Shown here: positions 51,854 to 61,546 of the stretch, piece after piece | How the letters are laid out: the number at the start of each line of letters is the position of its first letter | Numbering within the stretch: the stretch's first letter is position 1 | Assembly: GCF_000974985.2 (NCBI RefSeq) | Contig: NZ_LAVA02000012.1 | Span: 49,180 to 113,179, forward strand | Source: Streptomyces mangrovisoli | GTDB lineage: Bacteria; Actinomycetota; Actinomycetes; Streptomycetales; Streptomycetaceae | Length of the DNA stretch: 64,000 nucleotides | Direction: 5' to 3' | The notes under the pieces: model-generated | What the model saw: the letters and a program-made list of their open reading frames with translations, nothing else | Told to the model about the DNA's origin: nothing | Database searches by the model: none | Program-made: the position numbers and the translations under genes

Positions 51854-52918
51854 TCAGGCGTTGCTGGCGGCCACCCAGCGTTCCAGTACGCGCCTGGCCT
51901 CGCCCGAGTCGATCGAGGCGGCCGCCTTCGCCATGCCGGCGGCCAGCTGCTCGGCCAGCGGCGCCCCGGTCGGGTCGAGGGCCACCAGGGCCGCCGCCGA
52001 GTTCAGCAGGACGGCGTCGCGGACCGGGCCCCGCTCGCCGTCCAGCAGCCGCCGGGCGACCTCCGCGTTGAACGACGGGTCGCCGCCGCGCAGCGCCTCC
52101 ACGGGCACCAGCTCGATGCCGACGTCACGCGGGTCGAAGGTCTCCTCGGTGACCTTGCCGTCCCGCACCACCCACACCCGCGAGGTGGCCGTCGTGGTCA
52201 GCTCGTCGAGGCCGTCGTCGCCGCGGAAGACGAGGGAGGAGTTGCCGCGGTCGGCGAGGACGCCCGCGATGATGGGCGCCATCCGCGGGTCGGCGACGCC
52301 GATCGCCTGGGACCTGACCTTCGCCGGGTTGGTCAGCGGGCCGAGCGCGTTGAACACCGTACGGATGCCCAACTGGCCGCGGGCGGCGGCCACATGACGC
52401 AGCGCCGGGTGGAACTTGACCGCGAAGCAGAAGGTGATGCCCGCCTCCTCCGCGACCTCGGCGACCCGCTGCGGGGTGAGGTCGAGGTTGACGCCCAGCT
52501 TCTCCAGGACGTCGGAGGAGCCGGACGCCGAGGACGCCGCCCGGTTGCCGTGCTTGACGACCTTCGCGCCCGTGCCGGCCACCACGAGGGCGGACATCGT
52601 GGAGATGTTGACCGTCTTCGCGCCGTCGCCGCCCGTGCCGACGATGTCGACCGTGCGGCCGGCCACCTCGATCACCTTGGCGTGCGCGTACATCGCCCGG
52701 ACGACGCCGGTGATCTCCTCGACCGTCTCGCCCTTGGCGCGCAGCGCCACGACGAAGCCCGCGATCTGGGCGTCGGTCGCCTCGCCGCGCATGATCCGGT
52801 CCATCGCCCAGGCCGTCGCGTCGGCGCTCTGGTCACGGCCGTCGAGCAGGGCGTTCAGTACCTCGGGCCAGGAACGGCCCGCCGCGATGTCGCCTCCAGC
52901 GGGGGTCACAGCGCTCAT
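51854..52918 (-). CDS. trpD: Anthranilate phosphoribosyltransferase
   Basis: 354 aa. It joins anthranilate and PRPP in Trp synthesis. Motifs: [18 protein letters not shown] (PRPP loop), [52 protein letters not shown], and [14 protein letters not shown] 52918. It is not in an operon with trpE(G) and lies after the qcrB terminator. M. tuberculosis also has trpD beside ctaE-qcrCAB. Confidence 0.97.
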   Translation of the reverse strand: MSAVTPAGGDIAAGRSWPEVLNALLDGRDQSADATAWAMDRIMRGEATDAQIAGFVVALRAKGETVEEITGVVRAMYAHAKVIEVAGRTVDIVGTGGDGAKTVNISTMSALVVAGTGAKVVKHGNRAASSASGSSDVLEKLGVNLDLTPQRVAEVAEEAGITFCFAVKFHPALRHVAAARGQLGIRTVFNALGPLTNPAKVRSQAIGVADPRMAPIIAGVLADRGNSSLVFRGDDGLDELTTTATSRVWVVRDGKVTEETFDPRDVGIELVPVEALRGGDPSFNAEVARRLLDGERGPVRDAVLLNSAAALVALDPTGAPLAEQLAAGMAKAAASIDSGEARRVLERWVAASNA

Positions 52919-52995
52919 CAGCCGCTCCTGGGTGAGGTCCCGGGATCCGGGACGCCGATCTCATCGCCTCCCACCCTATCCAGTGCCGCAGACGG

Positions 52996-53034
52996 CGAAG
53001 GGCCCCCGTCCGAACATCGGACGGGGGCCCTTCG
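52996..53034 (-). terminator. Terminator of the ctaE-qcrCAB operon
   Basis: A perfect 17-bp stem (52996-53012, 53018-53034) with loop AACAT, 26 bp after the qcrB stop. It contains GGGCCCCCGTCCG. There is no U-run, as is common in Streptomyces. Confidence 0.9.
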
Positions 53035-53059
53035 ACCGTGGCGTGGCGAAACGCAGCGA

Positions 53060-54697
53060 TCAGTGGTGGCCGTGGCCGCTCGTGATCTCCTTGTACTCCT
53101 CGACAGTGGGCTTCGGGATCTGGGAGTCCTCGTCGAAGTACGCGCGGCTGAGCTTGGCGCGCAGCTTCTCCGCGCCCTTCACCTTGCGCTCGACACCGTT
53201 CTCGTCGACCGCCGGGCCGATCTCCGCCGGCGTGTACTGCTCGTGCGCCGTGAGCGTGTGCAGCTGCTCCTGGCTGAGCGGCTCGTGCACCTCGATGAAC
53301 TCACCGTGCGGCAGGCGCTTGATGATGCCGGTCTCGCGACCGTGCAGCACCTTGTCCTTGTCGCGGCGCTGGAGGCCGAGGCAGATCCGCTTGGTCGCGA
53401 GGAAGGTCAGGACCGGTCCGACGAAGACGAAGATCCGGACGAACCAGGTGACCGCGTTGATCGACAGGTTGAAGTGCGTGGCCCAGAGGTCGTTGCCACC
53501 GCCGATCAGCAGGGTGAAGTACACCGTCATCCACGCGACACCGAAGGCGGTGCGCGTCGGCGCGTTGCGCGGGCGGTCCAGGATGTGGTGCTCGCGCGTG
53601 TCGCCGGTGACCCAGGACTCGATGAACGGGTAGACCGCGATCGCGACCAGGACCAGCGGGAAGATCACCAGCGGGATGAACACGCCCAGGACGAGCGTGT
53701 GGCCCCAGAGGTTGATCTCCCAGCCCGGCATGAAGCGGATCAGGCCCTCGGAGAAGCCCATGTACCAGTCGGGCTGGGCGCCGGTGGACACCTGGTCCGG
53801 ACGGTAGGGGCCCATCGCCCAGATCGGGTTGATCTGCGCGATCGCCGCGATCACCGCGATCACACCGAAGACCAGGAAGAAGAAGCCTCCGGCCTTCGCC
53901 ATGTAGACCGGCAGCAGCGGCATGCCGACGACGTTGTTGTTGGTCTTTCCGGGACCCGCGAACTGCGTGTGCTTGTGGTAGAAGACCAGGATCAGGTGCG
54001 CCACCATCAGGCCGAGCATGATGCCCGGCAGCAGCAGGATGTGGATCGAGTAGAAGCGGGCCACGAAGTCGCCGCCCGGGAACTCGCCGCCGAAGAGGAA
54101 GAACGACAGGTACGTGCCGACGATCGGCACGGACAGGACCGCGCCCTCCATGAAGCGGACACCGGTGCCGGAGAGCAGGTCGTCCGGGAGCGAGTAACCG
54201 GTGAAACCGGTGAACATGCCGAGGACGAGCAGCAGGAAGCCGAACAGCCAGTTGACCTCACGCGGCTTGCGGAACGCGCCCGTGAAGAACACGCGCATCA
54301 TGTGCACGAACATGCCGGCGATGAAGATCAGCGCGGCCCAGTGGTGGATCTGCCGGATGAGCAGACCACCGCGCACGTCGAAGGAGATGTGCAGGGTCGA
54401 GCTGAAGGCCTCCGACATCATCTGCCCCTGGAGCGGGACATAGCTGCCGTGGTACTGCACCTCGTTCATCGACGGGTGGAAGAACAGCGTCAGATAGACA
54501 CCCGTCAGGATGATGATGATGAAGCTGTACATGCACACTTCGCCCAACATGAACGACCAGTGGTCGGGGAAGATCTTGCGCATGTTGGCCTTGGCCAGGG
54601 AGTAGATCCCCAGCCGGCCGTCGGCCCAGTCGGCGACGCGCTCGCCGGCCGGTGCCTTCCCGCGAGAGCGGGACTCGTTGGTCGCTGAAGTGCTCAT
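53060..54697 (-). CDS. qcrB: Cytochrome bc1 complex cytochrome b subunit
   Basis: 545 aa. Membrane quinol-oxidising subunit with eight TM helices. Heme ligands include LIRQIHHWAALIFIAGMFVH and FYSIHILLLPGIMLGLMVAH; the Qo site shows GPYRPDQVSTGAQPDWYMG with a PDWY motif (PEWY in others). The C-terminal ~130 residues are an actinobacterial cytosolic extension ending in His (GHGHH). ATG 54697 overlaps qcrA by 4 bp. Confidence 0.97.
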   Translation of the reverse strand: MSTSATNESRSRGKAPAGERVADWADGRLGIYSLAKANMRKIFPDHWSFMLGEVCMYSFIIIILTGVYLTLFFHPSMNEVQYHGSYVPLQGQMMSEAFSSTLHISFDVRGGLLIRQIHHWAALIFIAGMFVHMMRVFFTGAFRKPREVNWLFGFLLLVLGMFTGFTGYSLPDDLLSGTGVRFMEGAVLSVPIVGTYLSFFLFGGEFPGGDFVARFYSIHILLLPGIMLGLMVAHLILVFYHKHTQFAGPGKTNNNVVGMPLLPVYMAKAGGFFFLVFGVIAVIAAIAQINPIWAMGPYRPDQVSTGAQPDWYMGFSEGLIRFMPGWEINLWGHTLVLGVFIPLVIFPLVLVAIAVYPFIESWVTGDTREHHILDRPRNAPTRTAFGVAWMTVYFTLLIGGGNDLWATHFNLSINAVTWFVRIFVFVGPVLTFLATKRICLGLQRRDKDKVLHGRETGIIKRLPHGEFIEVHEPLSQEQLHTLTAHEQYTPAEIGPAVDENGVERKVKGAEKLRAKLSRAYFDEDSQIPKPTVEEYKEITSGHGHH

Positions 54698-55752
54698 CCG
54701 CGCTCCCAGAATGCAGGACCGACGGGCTCCTCGAAGTCGCCGAGCGCCTGGAGGTAACCCTCGTCGTCCACGCCGATGTGCAGCTGCGGCAGGGCGTGGC
54801 CGGCCGGGCCGAAGATCACTCGGGCACCGTCGGAGAGGTCGAAGGTGGACTGGTGGCACGGGCAGAGCACGTGGTGCGTCTGCTGCTCGTACAGCGAGAT
54901 CGGGCAGCCCACGTGGGTGCAGATCTTCGAGAAGGCGACGATGCCCTCGTGCGACCAGTCGAGCTCACGCTTGTCCTTGATGTTGTCCGGCTGGAGCCGG
55001 ACGATCATCAGGGCCGCCTTGGCGATCTGGGTCTGGAAGTCCTCGTCGGTCTCCTCCAGGCCGTCGGGCTTGGCGAAGGTGAGCGAGCCCACGGCGACGT
55101 CGGAAGGACGCAGCGGCAGGTTCGTGTTCATGTTGACGAGGCGCTTGCCCTTGGCCCACATCGTGTGGCGGAGCTTGTCGCCCGGCAGCGGACCGAGGTC
55201 GCGCAGCAGCATCACGCCGGAGAGCGGCACCAGGGCCAGCGCACCGAACATCGTGTTGCGGATGAGCTTGCGGCGGCCGAGCGCCGACTCCTTGGCGCCC
55301 TGCTTGAAGTCCGCGTGGACCTTGGCCCGCACGTCCTCGGGCGCCGCGATCGCGTGACGGTCGTCGGCGACCTCGACATCGGACATCAGGGTGCGGGCCC
55401 AGTGGACCGCGCCCGCGCCGATGCAGAACAGCGCGACACCGAGGGTCAGGCCCAGCGCGAAGTTCAGCGCGCTGAGGTGACCGATCGGGAAGACGAAGAT
55501 GTCCTTGTCGTGCGGGATCGCCACGTAGGAGACGATGAAGCCGACCGTGGCCAGCATCGACAGCGTGAACAGCAGGGCGACCGCACGCTCGGACCGCCTG
55601 GCGGCCCGCTCGTCGATGTCCTGGATCCGGTGCTCGTGGGGCGGCAGCCCCGGGTCGGCGAACGGGTGCTTCTCGTCCGCGACGCTCACCGCGCCGTGCG
55701 CGGTGCCCTGCTCGGAGGGCAGGTTCTCTTCTGGAATGTCTTGGCTACTCAT
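54694..55752 (-). CDS. qcrA: Cytochrome bc1 complex Rieske iron-sulfur subunit
   Basis: 352 aa. The actinobacterial form has three TM helices (~70-90, ~100-120, ~185-205) and a C-terminal Rieske domain with cluster ligands in ICTHVGCPIS and VLCPCHQSTFD. It passes electrons from quinol to the diheme cytochrome c. Start and stop both overlap neighbours by 4 bp (ATGA), so qcrCAB is tightly coupled. ATG 55752. Confidence 0.97.
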   Translation of the reverse strand: MSSQDIPEENLPSEQGTAHGAVSVADEKHPFADPGLPPHEHRIQDIDERAARRSERAVALLFTLSMLATVGFIVSYVAIPHDKDIFVFPIGHLSALNFALGLTLGVALFCIGAGAVHWARTLMSDVEVADDRHAIAAPEDVRAKVHADFKQGAKESALGRRKLIRNTMFGALALVPLSGVMLLRDLGPLPGDKLRHTMWAKGKRLVNMNTNLPLRPSDVAVGSLTFAKPDGLEETDEDFQTQIAKAALMIVRLQPDNIKDKRELDWSHEGIVAFSKICTHVGCPISLYEQQTHHVLCPCHQSTFDLSDGARVIFGPAGHALPQLHIGVDDEGYLQALGDFEEPVGPAFWERG

Positions 55753-56561
55753 GACTTCTTGGCCTTTGCGGTCCGAGCGGCGACCCAGACGGCGACCGCG
55801 ATCAGCGCGCCGAGTCCGAAGATCCAGGCGAACAGACCCTCGGTGACCGGGCCGAGACCGCCGAGTTCGAGGCCGCCCGGGTTGGTCGACTCGCCGCTGT
55901 CGATCGCGTGCAGGTACGCGATGATGTCCTTCTTGTTCTGCTCCGACAGCGTGGTGTCGGGGAAGGACGGCATGTTCTGGGGGCCGGTGAGCATCGCCTC
56001 GTAGATGTGCTTCGGAGCGACACCCTCGAGGGTCGGGGCGTACTTGCCCTTCGTCAGCGCGCCACCCTTGCCGGTGAAGTTGTGGCACTGCGCGCAGTTG
56101 GTACGGAACAGCTCACCGCCCTTGGCGATGTCCGCGCCGTCCTTGCTGTACTGCTCCGAGGTCGGCTTCGCCGGGCCGGCGCCCAGCGACGCGATGTACG
56201 CGGCGAGCTGGTCGATCTCGGCCTGCGAGTAGATCGCCTTCTTGCGCGGGACCTGCGCACCCTGCGAGGTGGCGGCGGGCATACGGCCGGTGCCGACCTG
56301 GAAGTCGACCGCGGCGCTGCCCACGCCGACCAGGCTGGGCCCGTCGGAGGAGCCCTGGCCACCGGAGCCGTGGCAGCTGGCGCAGCCCACCTCGTAGAGC
56401 TTCTTGCCCTCTTCGATGCTCAGGGACTGGGAGGTTTCATCGGCCTGTGCCTTGCTCGCGGGCGCGAACGCGGCGTACAGCCCCCCAGTGGCCGCCAGCG
56501 CGAGGAGTAGGACGACGACCGCCGCCAGCGGATGGCGTCGTCGTGCGGAGAGCTTTTTCAC
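55749..56561 (-). CDS. qcrC: Cytochrome bc1 complex diheme cytochrome c subunit
   Basis: 270 aa. Signal/TM at ~12-35, two heme sites (GCASCHGSGG and NCAQCHNFTG), Met ligands in NMPSFPDTTLS, and a C-terminal TM anchor. Two covalent hemes replace a soluble cytochrome c, passing electrons directly to the aa3 oxidase in a supercomplex. GTG 56561 with GGGGT upstream. Confidence 0.97.
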   Translation of the reverse strand: MKKLSARRRHPLAAVVVLLLALAATGGLYAAFAPASKAQADETSQSLSIEEGKKLYEVGCASCHGSGGQGSSDGPSLVGVGSAAVDFQVGTGRMPAATSQGAQVPRKKAIYSQAEIDQLAAYIASLGAGPAKPTSEQYSKDGADIAKGGELFRTNCAQCHNFTGKGGALTKGKYAPTLEGVAPKHIYEAMLTGPQNMPSFPDTTLSEQNKKDIIAYLHAIDSGESTNPGGLELGGLGPVTEGLFAWIFGLGALIAVAVWVAARTAKAKKS

Positions 56562-56635
56562 GGATTACCCCGGTGTCAGGATCTTCTGCGTCGATGCGGG
56601 AAATGGATCGGTCTCGCCCTGGGGGCGACGCCGGG

Positions 56636-57256
56636 CTACTTGATCAGGTAGATCGTGGCGAAGAGGCCGATCCAGACGACATCGACGAAGTGCCAGTAGT
56701 AGGACACGACGATGGCCGCGGTCGCCTGCTCGTGGGTGAACCTCTTGGCCGCGTACGTCCTGCCGAGGACGAACAGGAAGGCGATGAGGCCGCCCGTCAC
56801 GTGCATGCCGTGGAAGCCGGTGGTCAGGTAGAACACCGAGCCGTAGGGGTCGGAGGAGAGCGAGAGCCCGTCCTCCTTCACCAGGTTCGTGTACTCGTAG
56901 ATCTGACCGCCGATGAAGATCGCACCCATGATGAAGGTGACGATGAACCAGCCCCGGAGCTTCTTGACGTCACCGCGCTCGGCGGCGAACACGCCGAGCT
57001 GACAGGTGAGGGAGGAGAGCACCAGGATCGTGGTGTTGGTCGCGGAGAACGGAAGGTTGAGATGGTCTGCCATCTCCTTCCAGTGATCCGGACCGGTCAC
57101 CGACCGGAGGGTGAAGTACATCGCGAAGAGGGCCGCGAAGAACATCAGCTCGGAACTCAGCCAGATGATGGTTCCGACGCTGGTGAGGTTCGGCCGGTTG
57201 ACCGACGGGTGCGCGTGCCCGGTTTCTACTGTCGTTGCTGTCGCCACGACCGACAT
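56636..57256 (-). CDS. ctaE: Cytochrome c oxidase subunit III
   Basis: 206 aa, five TM helices. Features: [37 protein letters not shown] and [16 protein letters not shown]. It stabilises the aa3 oxidase. First gene of ctaE-qcrCAB. ATG 57256 lies inside a perfect palindrome. A CATAAT box (57255-57260) lies 7 nt before GTG codon 4 (57247), so a leaderless start there is an alternative. Confidence 0.96.
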   Translation of the reverse strand: MSVVATATTVETGHAHPSVNRPNLTSVGTIIWLSSELMFFAALFAMYFTLRSVTGPDHWKEMADHLNLPFSATNTTILVLSSLTCQLGVFAAERGDVKKLRGWFIVTFIMGAIFIGGQIYEYTNLVKEDGLSLSSDPYGSVFYLTTGFHGMHVTGGLIAFLFVLGRTYAAKRFTHEQATAAIVVSYYWHFVDVVWIGLFATIYLIK

Positions 57257-57267
57257 TATGTCGGTCG
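57247..57267. promoter_or_regulatory. Perfect 21-bp palindrome over the ctaE start codon
   Basis: CGACCGACA-TTA-TGTCGGTCG, nine-base arms, spans the ATG (57254-57256) and a near-consensus -10 (CATAAT on the minus strand). It could be an operator for the bc1-aa3 operon or an RNA hairpin that controls initiation. Confidence 0.65.
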
Positions 57268-57402
57268 CTTATCCCGCCCTCACTCCGGGGGGTGCCAATC
57301 GGAGTGTCTTGCTCGTCCGGACCGGTGTTGACGTGGTGTTCGGGGGAGTAACATCCCGCCCGAACGGCCCCGTCCGTACGACGCCGACGTCTCGGAGGAA
57401 CA

Positions 57403-57804
57403 ATGCAGCCGACCGCCACGGTGCTGGTCTACAGCGACGACTCCAACACCCGCGAACAGGTCCGGTTGGCGACCGGGCGCAGGCCGGCTCCGGACGTGCC
57501 CACCGTGGAGTTCGTCGAATGCGCGACGCCCGCCGCGGTGCTGAGCGAGCTCGACAAGGGCGGCATCGACATCTGTGTCCTCGACGGCGAGGCCGTGCCG
57601 ATGGGCGGCATGGGACTGTGCCGCCAGATCAAGGACGAGGTGTTCAACTGCCCGCCGGTGCTGCTGCTCATCGGGCGGCCGCAGGACGCGTGGCTGGCCA
57701 CCTGGAGCCGCGCGGACGCCGCCGTGACGCTGCCGGCGGACCCGGTGGAGTTCGCCGCCGCACTGGCGGGGCTGCTGCGTCAGAAGCGGCTCCAGAGCGC
57801 CTGA
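57403..57804 (+). CDS. Stand-alone receiver-like protein
   Basis: 133 aa. Receiver-domain pattern without an output domain: TVLVYSDDSNTR (acidic pocket), ICVLDGEAVPMGGMGL with the Asp phosphoacceptor position, VLLLIGRPQD in place of the usual Thr/Ser switch, and an Ala where Lys is expected (RADAAVTLPAD). It may bind partners without classic phosphorylation. Possible promoter TTGACG (57328) and TAACAT (57349). Divergent from ctaE. ATG with GGAGGAA. Confidence 0.82.
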   Translation: MQPTATVLVYSDDSNTREQVRLATGRRPAPDVPTVEFVECATPAAVLSELDKGGIDICVLDGEAVPMGGMGLCRQIKDEVFNCPPVLLLIGRPQDAWLATWSRADAAVTLPADPVEFAAALAGLLRQKRLQSA

Positions 57805-57884
57805 CGGGGGCCGTACGGCCGTGCCGGGCCGCACCTGGGCCCACGGGACCCCGTGGGGCTCGCGGGAGCGCACGCGCATGAACG

Positions 57885-57921
57885 AGGGGCGGTACGGCCG
57901 TTTTCGGGCCGTACCGCCCCT
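57885..57921. terminator. Bidirectional terminator
   Basis: A perfect 15-bp stem (57885-57899, 57907-57921: AGGGGCGGTACGGCC) with loop GTTTTCG, between the convergent receiver and L,D-transpeptidase genes. Confidence 0.88.
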
Positions 57922-58020
57922 GAGACCGCTTCCGATGTCCGCGTCGGCGCACATCCGATGTCCGCCTCGGCGTGTCCACTCACCCGAACGGGTGGTGTGA
58001 CGCCCCTGCCGGACGGTGGG

Positions 58021-59283
58021 TCAGACGCTCTCCGGCCGTAGCCTCGCCATGTCCTGGGCGTTCGGGGTGGCCTGGCCGGAGCCGGTCAGCGCGCTGCCCT
58101 TGCGCCAGTCCTTCCAGGTGACGTTCCAGTCGCCGAAGCCGTTGCCGAACGGCTCCATCTCGTGGCCCTCGGAGTTGACCACCTTGACCACGTCGCCCTC
58201 GTGGATGTGGTCGAAGAACCACTCGGCGTTGCCGGTGCTCATGCCGGTGCAGCCGTGGCTGACGTTCTCGTAGCCCTGCGAGCCCACCGACCAGGGCGCG
58301 GCGTGCACGTACTCGCCGCTGAAGGTGAGCTGGGTGGCGTAGTAGACCGGGAGGTCGTACGAGTCCGCGCTGCCCTCGGCGATGCCGATGCTGGTGCCGC
58401 GCATGCGTACGAAGTACTGCTTGGCGAGGACCACCTTGACGCCGTTGCGCGTGTCGAAGCCGGGCTTGCCGGTGGTGACCGGGATCTCCTGGATTTCCTT
58501 GCCGTTCTCGTACACCGTCATCTGGTGCGTGGCGGCGTCCGTGAGGGCCAGGATGCTGTCCCCGGTGGTGATCTTCAGGGCCTTCGAGGCGCCGCCGACC
58601 AGGCGGTCGCTGACCTTCACGCCGTCCAGGTCGCTGCGCGCCTTGATGGTGGCGTGGGCGGGCCAGTAGTCCTTGGGCCGGTAGTGGAGTTCCTTGTCGT
58701 CCACCCAGTACCAGGAGCCCTGGACGGACGGGACGGAGTCGACGCGCAGGGCGCGCTCGACGACGGCCCGCTGGGTCCTGTCCTTGACGGGCTGGCTGAG
58801 TTCGGCGGTGAGGGGCTGCCCGACGCCGTACGCGCCGGCGTTCGGGCCGAACTTCACGGTGAGCCGCTTCTTGGCGGTGGGCTTGGCGGTGTCGAAGGTG
58901 AGGACCTTGCGGCCGGGGGCCCCGTCCTCGTCCTCGGTGCTGACCCGGACCGTGTAGCGGGCGTTCGCGGCCAGCGGGGACGTGCTGTGCCAGCGGCTGC
59001 CGTCGGCGGAGAGCTCGCCCGCCACCTGGCGGCCGGTCGCGTCCACGGCGGTGACGTCCGTGATGCGTCCGTCGTCGCTGTCGGCGGTGAGTTCCAGGGG
59101 CTTGTCCGGGTCGACCTTCTTGCCGTCGCCTGAGGGGCCGTTGAAGGAGATCTGGTCGGCCGCGTCGAACGGCTTGGCCGACAGGGGGTTGCCGTCGGAG
59201 CCGCAGGCGGTGACGCCCGCGCCGAGGGCGGTCACCAGCAGGGTGCAGCCGATGACTGTACGGGTGCGCGGAGAGGTGCTCAT
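58021..59283 (-). CDS. Lipoprotein L,D-transpeptidase (Ig-like plus YkuD domains)
   Basis: 420 aa. Lipobox VTACGS at ~33. Two Ig-like domains (~50-250) and a C-terminal YkuD domain with the catalytic Cys in SHGCTGMST (His and Gly also present) and YYATQLTFSGEYVHAAPWSV. It forms 3-3 cross-links in peptidoglycan, like mycobacterial LdtMt2 (LdtB). ATG 59283 lies 6 nt after TACGTT (59290-59295), leaderless. It sits between the two respiratory operons. Confidence 0.95.
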   Translation of the reverse strand: MSTSPRTRTVIGCTLLVTALGAGVTACGSDGNPLSAKPFDAADQISFNGPSGDGKKVDPDKPLELTADSDDGRITDVTAVDATGRQVAGELSADGSRWHSTSPLAANARYTVRVSTEDEDGAPGRKVLTFDTAKPTAKKRLTVKFGPNAGAYGVGQPLTAELSQPVKDRTQRAVVERALRVDSVPSVQGSWYWVDDKELHYRPKDYWPAHATIKARSDLDGVKVSDRLVGGASKALKITTGDSILALTDAATHQMTVYENGKEIQEIPVTTGKPGFDTRNGVKVVLAKQYFVRMRGTSIGIAEGSADSYDLPVYYATQLTFSGEYVHAAPWSVGSQGYENVSHGCTGMSTGNAEWFFDHIHEGDVVKVVNSEGHEMEPFGNGFGDWNVTWKDWRKGSALTGSGQATPNAQDMARLRPESV

Positions 59284-59414
59284 GAACTCAACGTAGGAAG
59301 CCGCGTCAACCATGGCGCGCCGGGTGACACGGACGAGGTAACGCGGTTGCGGCAAACGCAGGAACCCGGACGCTCCTGACGGAGTGTCCGGGCCCCTGGT
59401 GCGCTCGGCGCGTG

Positions 59415-59813
59415 CTACTGGGTGCGGTTCTCGCCGCGGTAGTACTCGAAGACCCAGCCCCACAGGCCGATCAGGATGAGCGGCGCCGCGAAGTACAGCA
59501 GCCACCAGCCGATCGCGACACCGAGGAAGGCGATCGCGCCGCCGATGCCGAGGGAGAGCGGCTGCCAGCTGTGCGGGCTGAAGAAGCCCAGCTCACCGGC
59601 GTCGTCCGCGACATCGGCGTCCTTGTGGTCCTGGGCACCCGCGTCGACCCGCCGGGCGGTGAAGCCCAGGTAGAAGCCGATCATGATGCACAGGCCGAAG
59701 GCCATGAAGAGCGCCGTGGTGCCGGCCGCCTCCTTCGACCACACGCCATAGACGATCGCCATGACGAGGACGAAGAAGCTCAGCCACATGAACATGCGGC
59801 CCTGGATCTTCAC
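59415..59813 (-). CDS. ctaF: Cytochrome c oxidase subunit IV, actinobacterial type
   Basis: 132 aa with four TM helices ([66 protein letters not shown]). Matches actinobacterial CtaF. GTG 59813 overlaps the ctaD stop by 4 bp. Last gene of ctaCDF; no obvious hairpin follows at once. Confidence 0.94.
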   Translation of the reverse strand: MKIQGRMFMWLSFFVLVMAIVYGVWSKEAAGTTALFMAFGLCIMIGFYLGFTARRVDAGAQDHKDADVADDAGELGFFSPHSWQPLSLGIGGAIAFLGVAIGWWLLYFAAPLILIGLWGWVFEYYRGENRTQ

Positions 59814-61546
59814 TTGCCGACCTCCTTGCTGCCCGCGGCGGCGCTGCTGCCGTGACCGGCGTGCTCCAGCTGCTCGAGCGCGGCGATCTCCGGGTGGTGC
59901 AGGTCGAACGCCGGGGACTCGCTGCGGATCCGCGGCAGGGTGATGAAGTTGTGCCGCGGCGGCGGGCAGGAGGTCGCCCACTCGAGCGAGCGGCCGTAGC
60001 CCCACGGGTCGTCGACCTCGACGGGCTTGCCGTACTTGGCGGTCTTCCACACGTTGTAGAGGAACGGCAGGATCGACAGGCCGAGGACGAACGAGCCGAT
60101 CGTCGAGACCGTGTTCAGGGCGGTGAAGCCGTCGGCGGACAGGTAGTCGGCGTACCGGCGCGGCATGCCCTCGGCGCCCAGCCAGTGCTGGACGAGGAAG
60201 GTGGTGTGGAAGCCGATGAACAGCGTCCAGAAGGTGATCTTGCCGAGCCGCTCGTCGAGCATCTTGCCGGTGAACTTCGGCCACCAGAAGTGGAAGCCGG
60301 AGAACATCGCGAACACCACGGTGCCGAAGACGACGTAGTGGAAGTGGGCCACCACGAAGTACGAGTCGGAGACGTGGAAGTCCATCGGGGGCGAGGCCAG
60401 GATGACACCGGTCAGACCACCGAAGGTGAAGGTGATCAGGAAGCCGGTCGCCCAGAGCATCGGCGTCTCGAAGGACAGCGAGCCCTTCCACATGGTGCCG
60501 ATCCAGTTGAAGAACTTCACACCGGTCGGGACCGCGATCAGGAAGGTCATGAAGGAGAAGAACGGCAGCAGCACACCGCCGGTGACGTACATGTGGTGCG
60601 CCCACACGGTCACGGACAGACCGGCGATCGAGATCGTGGCCGCGATCAGACCCATGTAGCCGAACATCGGCTTGCGGGAGAAGACCGGGATGACCTCACT
60701 GATGATGCCGAAGAACGGCAGCGCGATGATGTACACCTCTGGATGGCCGAAGAACCAGAAGAGGTGTTGCCATAGCAGGGCTCCGCCGTTGGCCGAGTCG
60801 AAGACATGTGCCCCGAACTTGCGGTCCGCCTCCAGGGCGAACAGCGCGGCCGCGAGGACCGGGAAGGCCAGCAGGACCAGCACACCGGTCAGCAGCACGT
60901 TCCAGGTGAAGATCGGCATCCGGAACATGGTCATGCCCGGCGCGCGCATGCAGATGATCGTGGTGATGAAGTTGACCGAGCCGAGGATCGTGCCGAAGCC
61001 GGAGAAGGCCAGACCCATGATCCACATGTCGGCGCCGATACCCGGCGAACGGACCACGTCCGACAGCGGGCTGTAGGCGAACCAGCCGAAGTCGGCCGCG
61101 CCGTCGGGGGTGAGGAAGCCGCCGACCGCGATCATCGAGCCGAACAGGTAGAGCCAGTAGGCGAACATGTTCAGCCGCGGGAAGGCGACGTCCGGGGCAC
61201 CGATCTGGAGCGGCATGATCCAGTTGGTGAAGCCCGCGAACAGCGGCGTCGCGAACATCAGCAGCATGATCGTGCCGTGCATCGTGAACGCCTGGTTGAA
61301 CTGCTCGTTCGACATGAACTGCAGTCCCGGACGGGCGAGCTCGGCGCGCATGAGGAGCGCCATCACGCCGCCGATCAGGAAGAACGCGAACGACGTGACC
61401 AGATAGAGCGTGCCGATCGTCTTGTGGTCGGTGGTCGTCAGCCACTTCACCACGACACTGCCGGGCTGCTTGCGCCTGACCGGGAGCTCGCTCTCGTAAG
61501 CGTCGTCAGCGGCCGCGGCACCCTGGGGTTCGTTGAGGATGCTCAC
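59810..61546 (-). CDS. ctaD: Cytochrome c oxidase subunit I
   Basis: 578 aa, twelve TM helices. Heme a ligand in [11 protein letters not shown], CuB and heme a3 ligands in [21 protein letters not shown] and [12 protein letters not shown]; the proton-pumping Glu is in GHPEVY. It reduces oxygen to water at the binuclear centre. The C-terminal ~45 residues form an actinobacterial tail ending GSKEVGK. GTG 61546 overlaps ctaC. Confidence 0.97.
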   Translation of the reverse strand: MSILNEPQGAAAADDAYESELPVRRKQPGSVVVKWLTTTDHKTIGTLYLVTSFAFFLIGGVMALLMRAELARPGLQFMSNEQFNQAFTMHGTIMLLMFATPLFAGFTNWIMPLQIGAPDVAFPRLNMFAYWLYLFGSMIAVGGFLTPDGAADFGWFAYSPLSDVVRSPGIGADMWIMGLAFSGFGTILGSVNFITTIICMRAPGMTMFRMPIFTWNVLLTGVLVLLAFPVLAAALFALEADRKFGAHVFDSANGGALLWQHLFWFFGHPEVYIIALPFFGIISEVIPVFSRKPMFGYMGLIAATISIAGLSVTVWAHHMYVTGGVLLPFFSFMTFLIAVPTGVKFFNWIGTMWKGSLSFETPMLWATGFLITFTFGGLTGVILASPPMDFHVSDSYFVVAHFHYVVFGTVVFAMFSGFHFWWPKFTGKMLDERLGKITFWTLFIGFHTTFLVQHWLGAEGMPRRYADYLSADGFTALNTVSTIGSFVLGLSILPFLYNVWKTAKYGKPVEVDDPWGYGRSLEWATSCPPPRHNFITLPRIRSESPAFDLHHPEIAALEQLEHAGHGSSAAAGSKEVGK

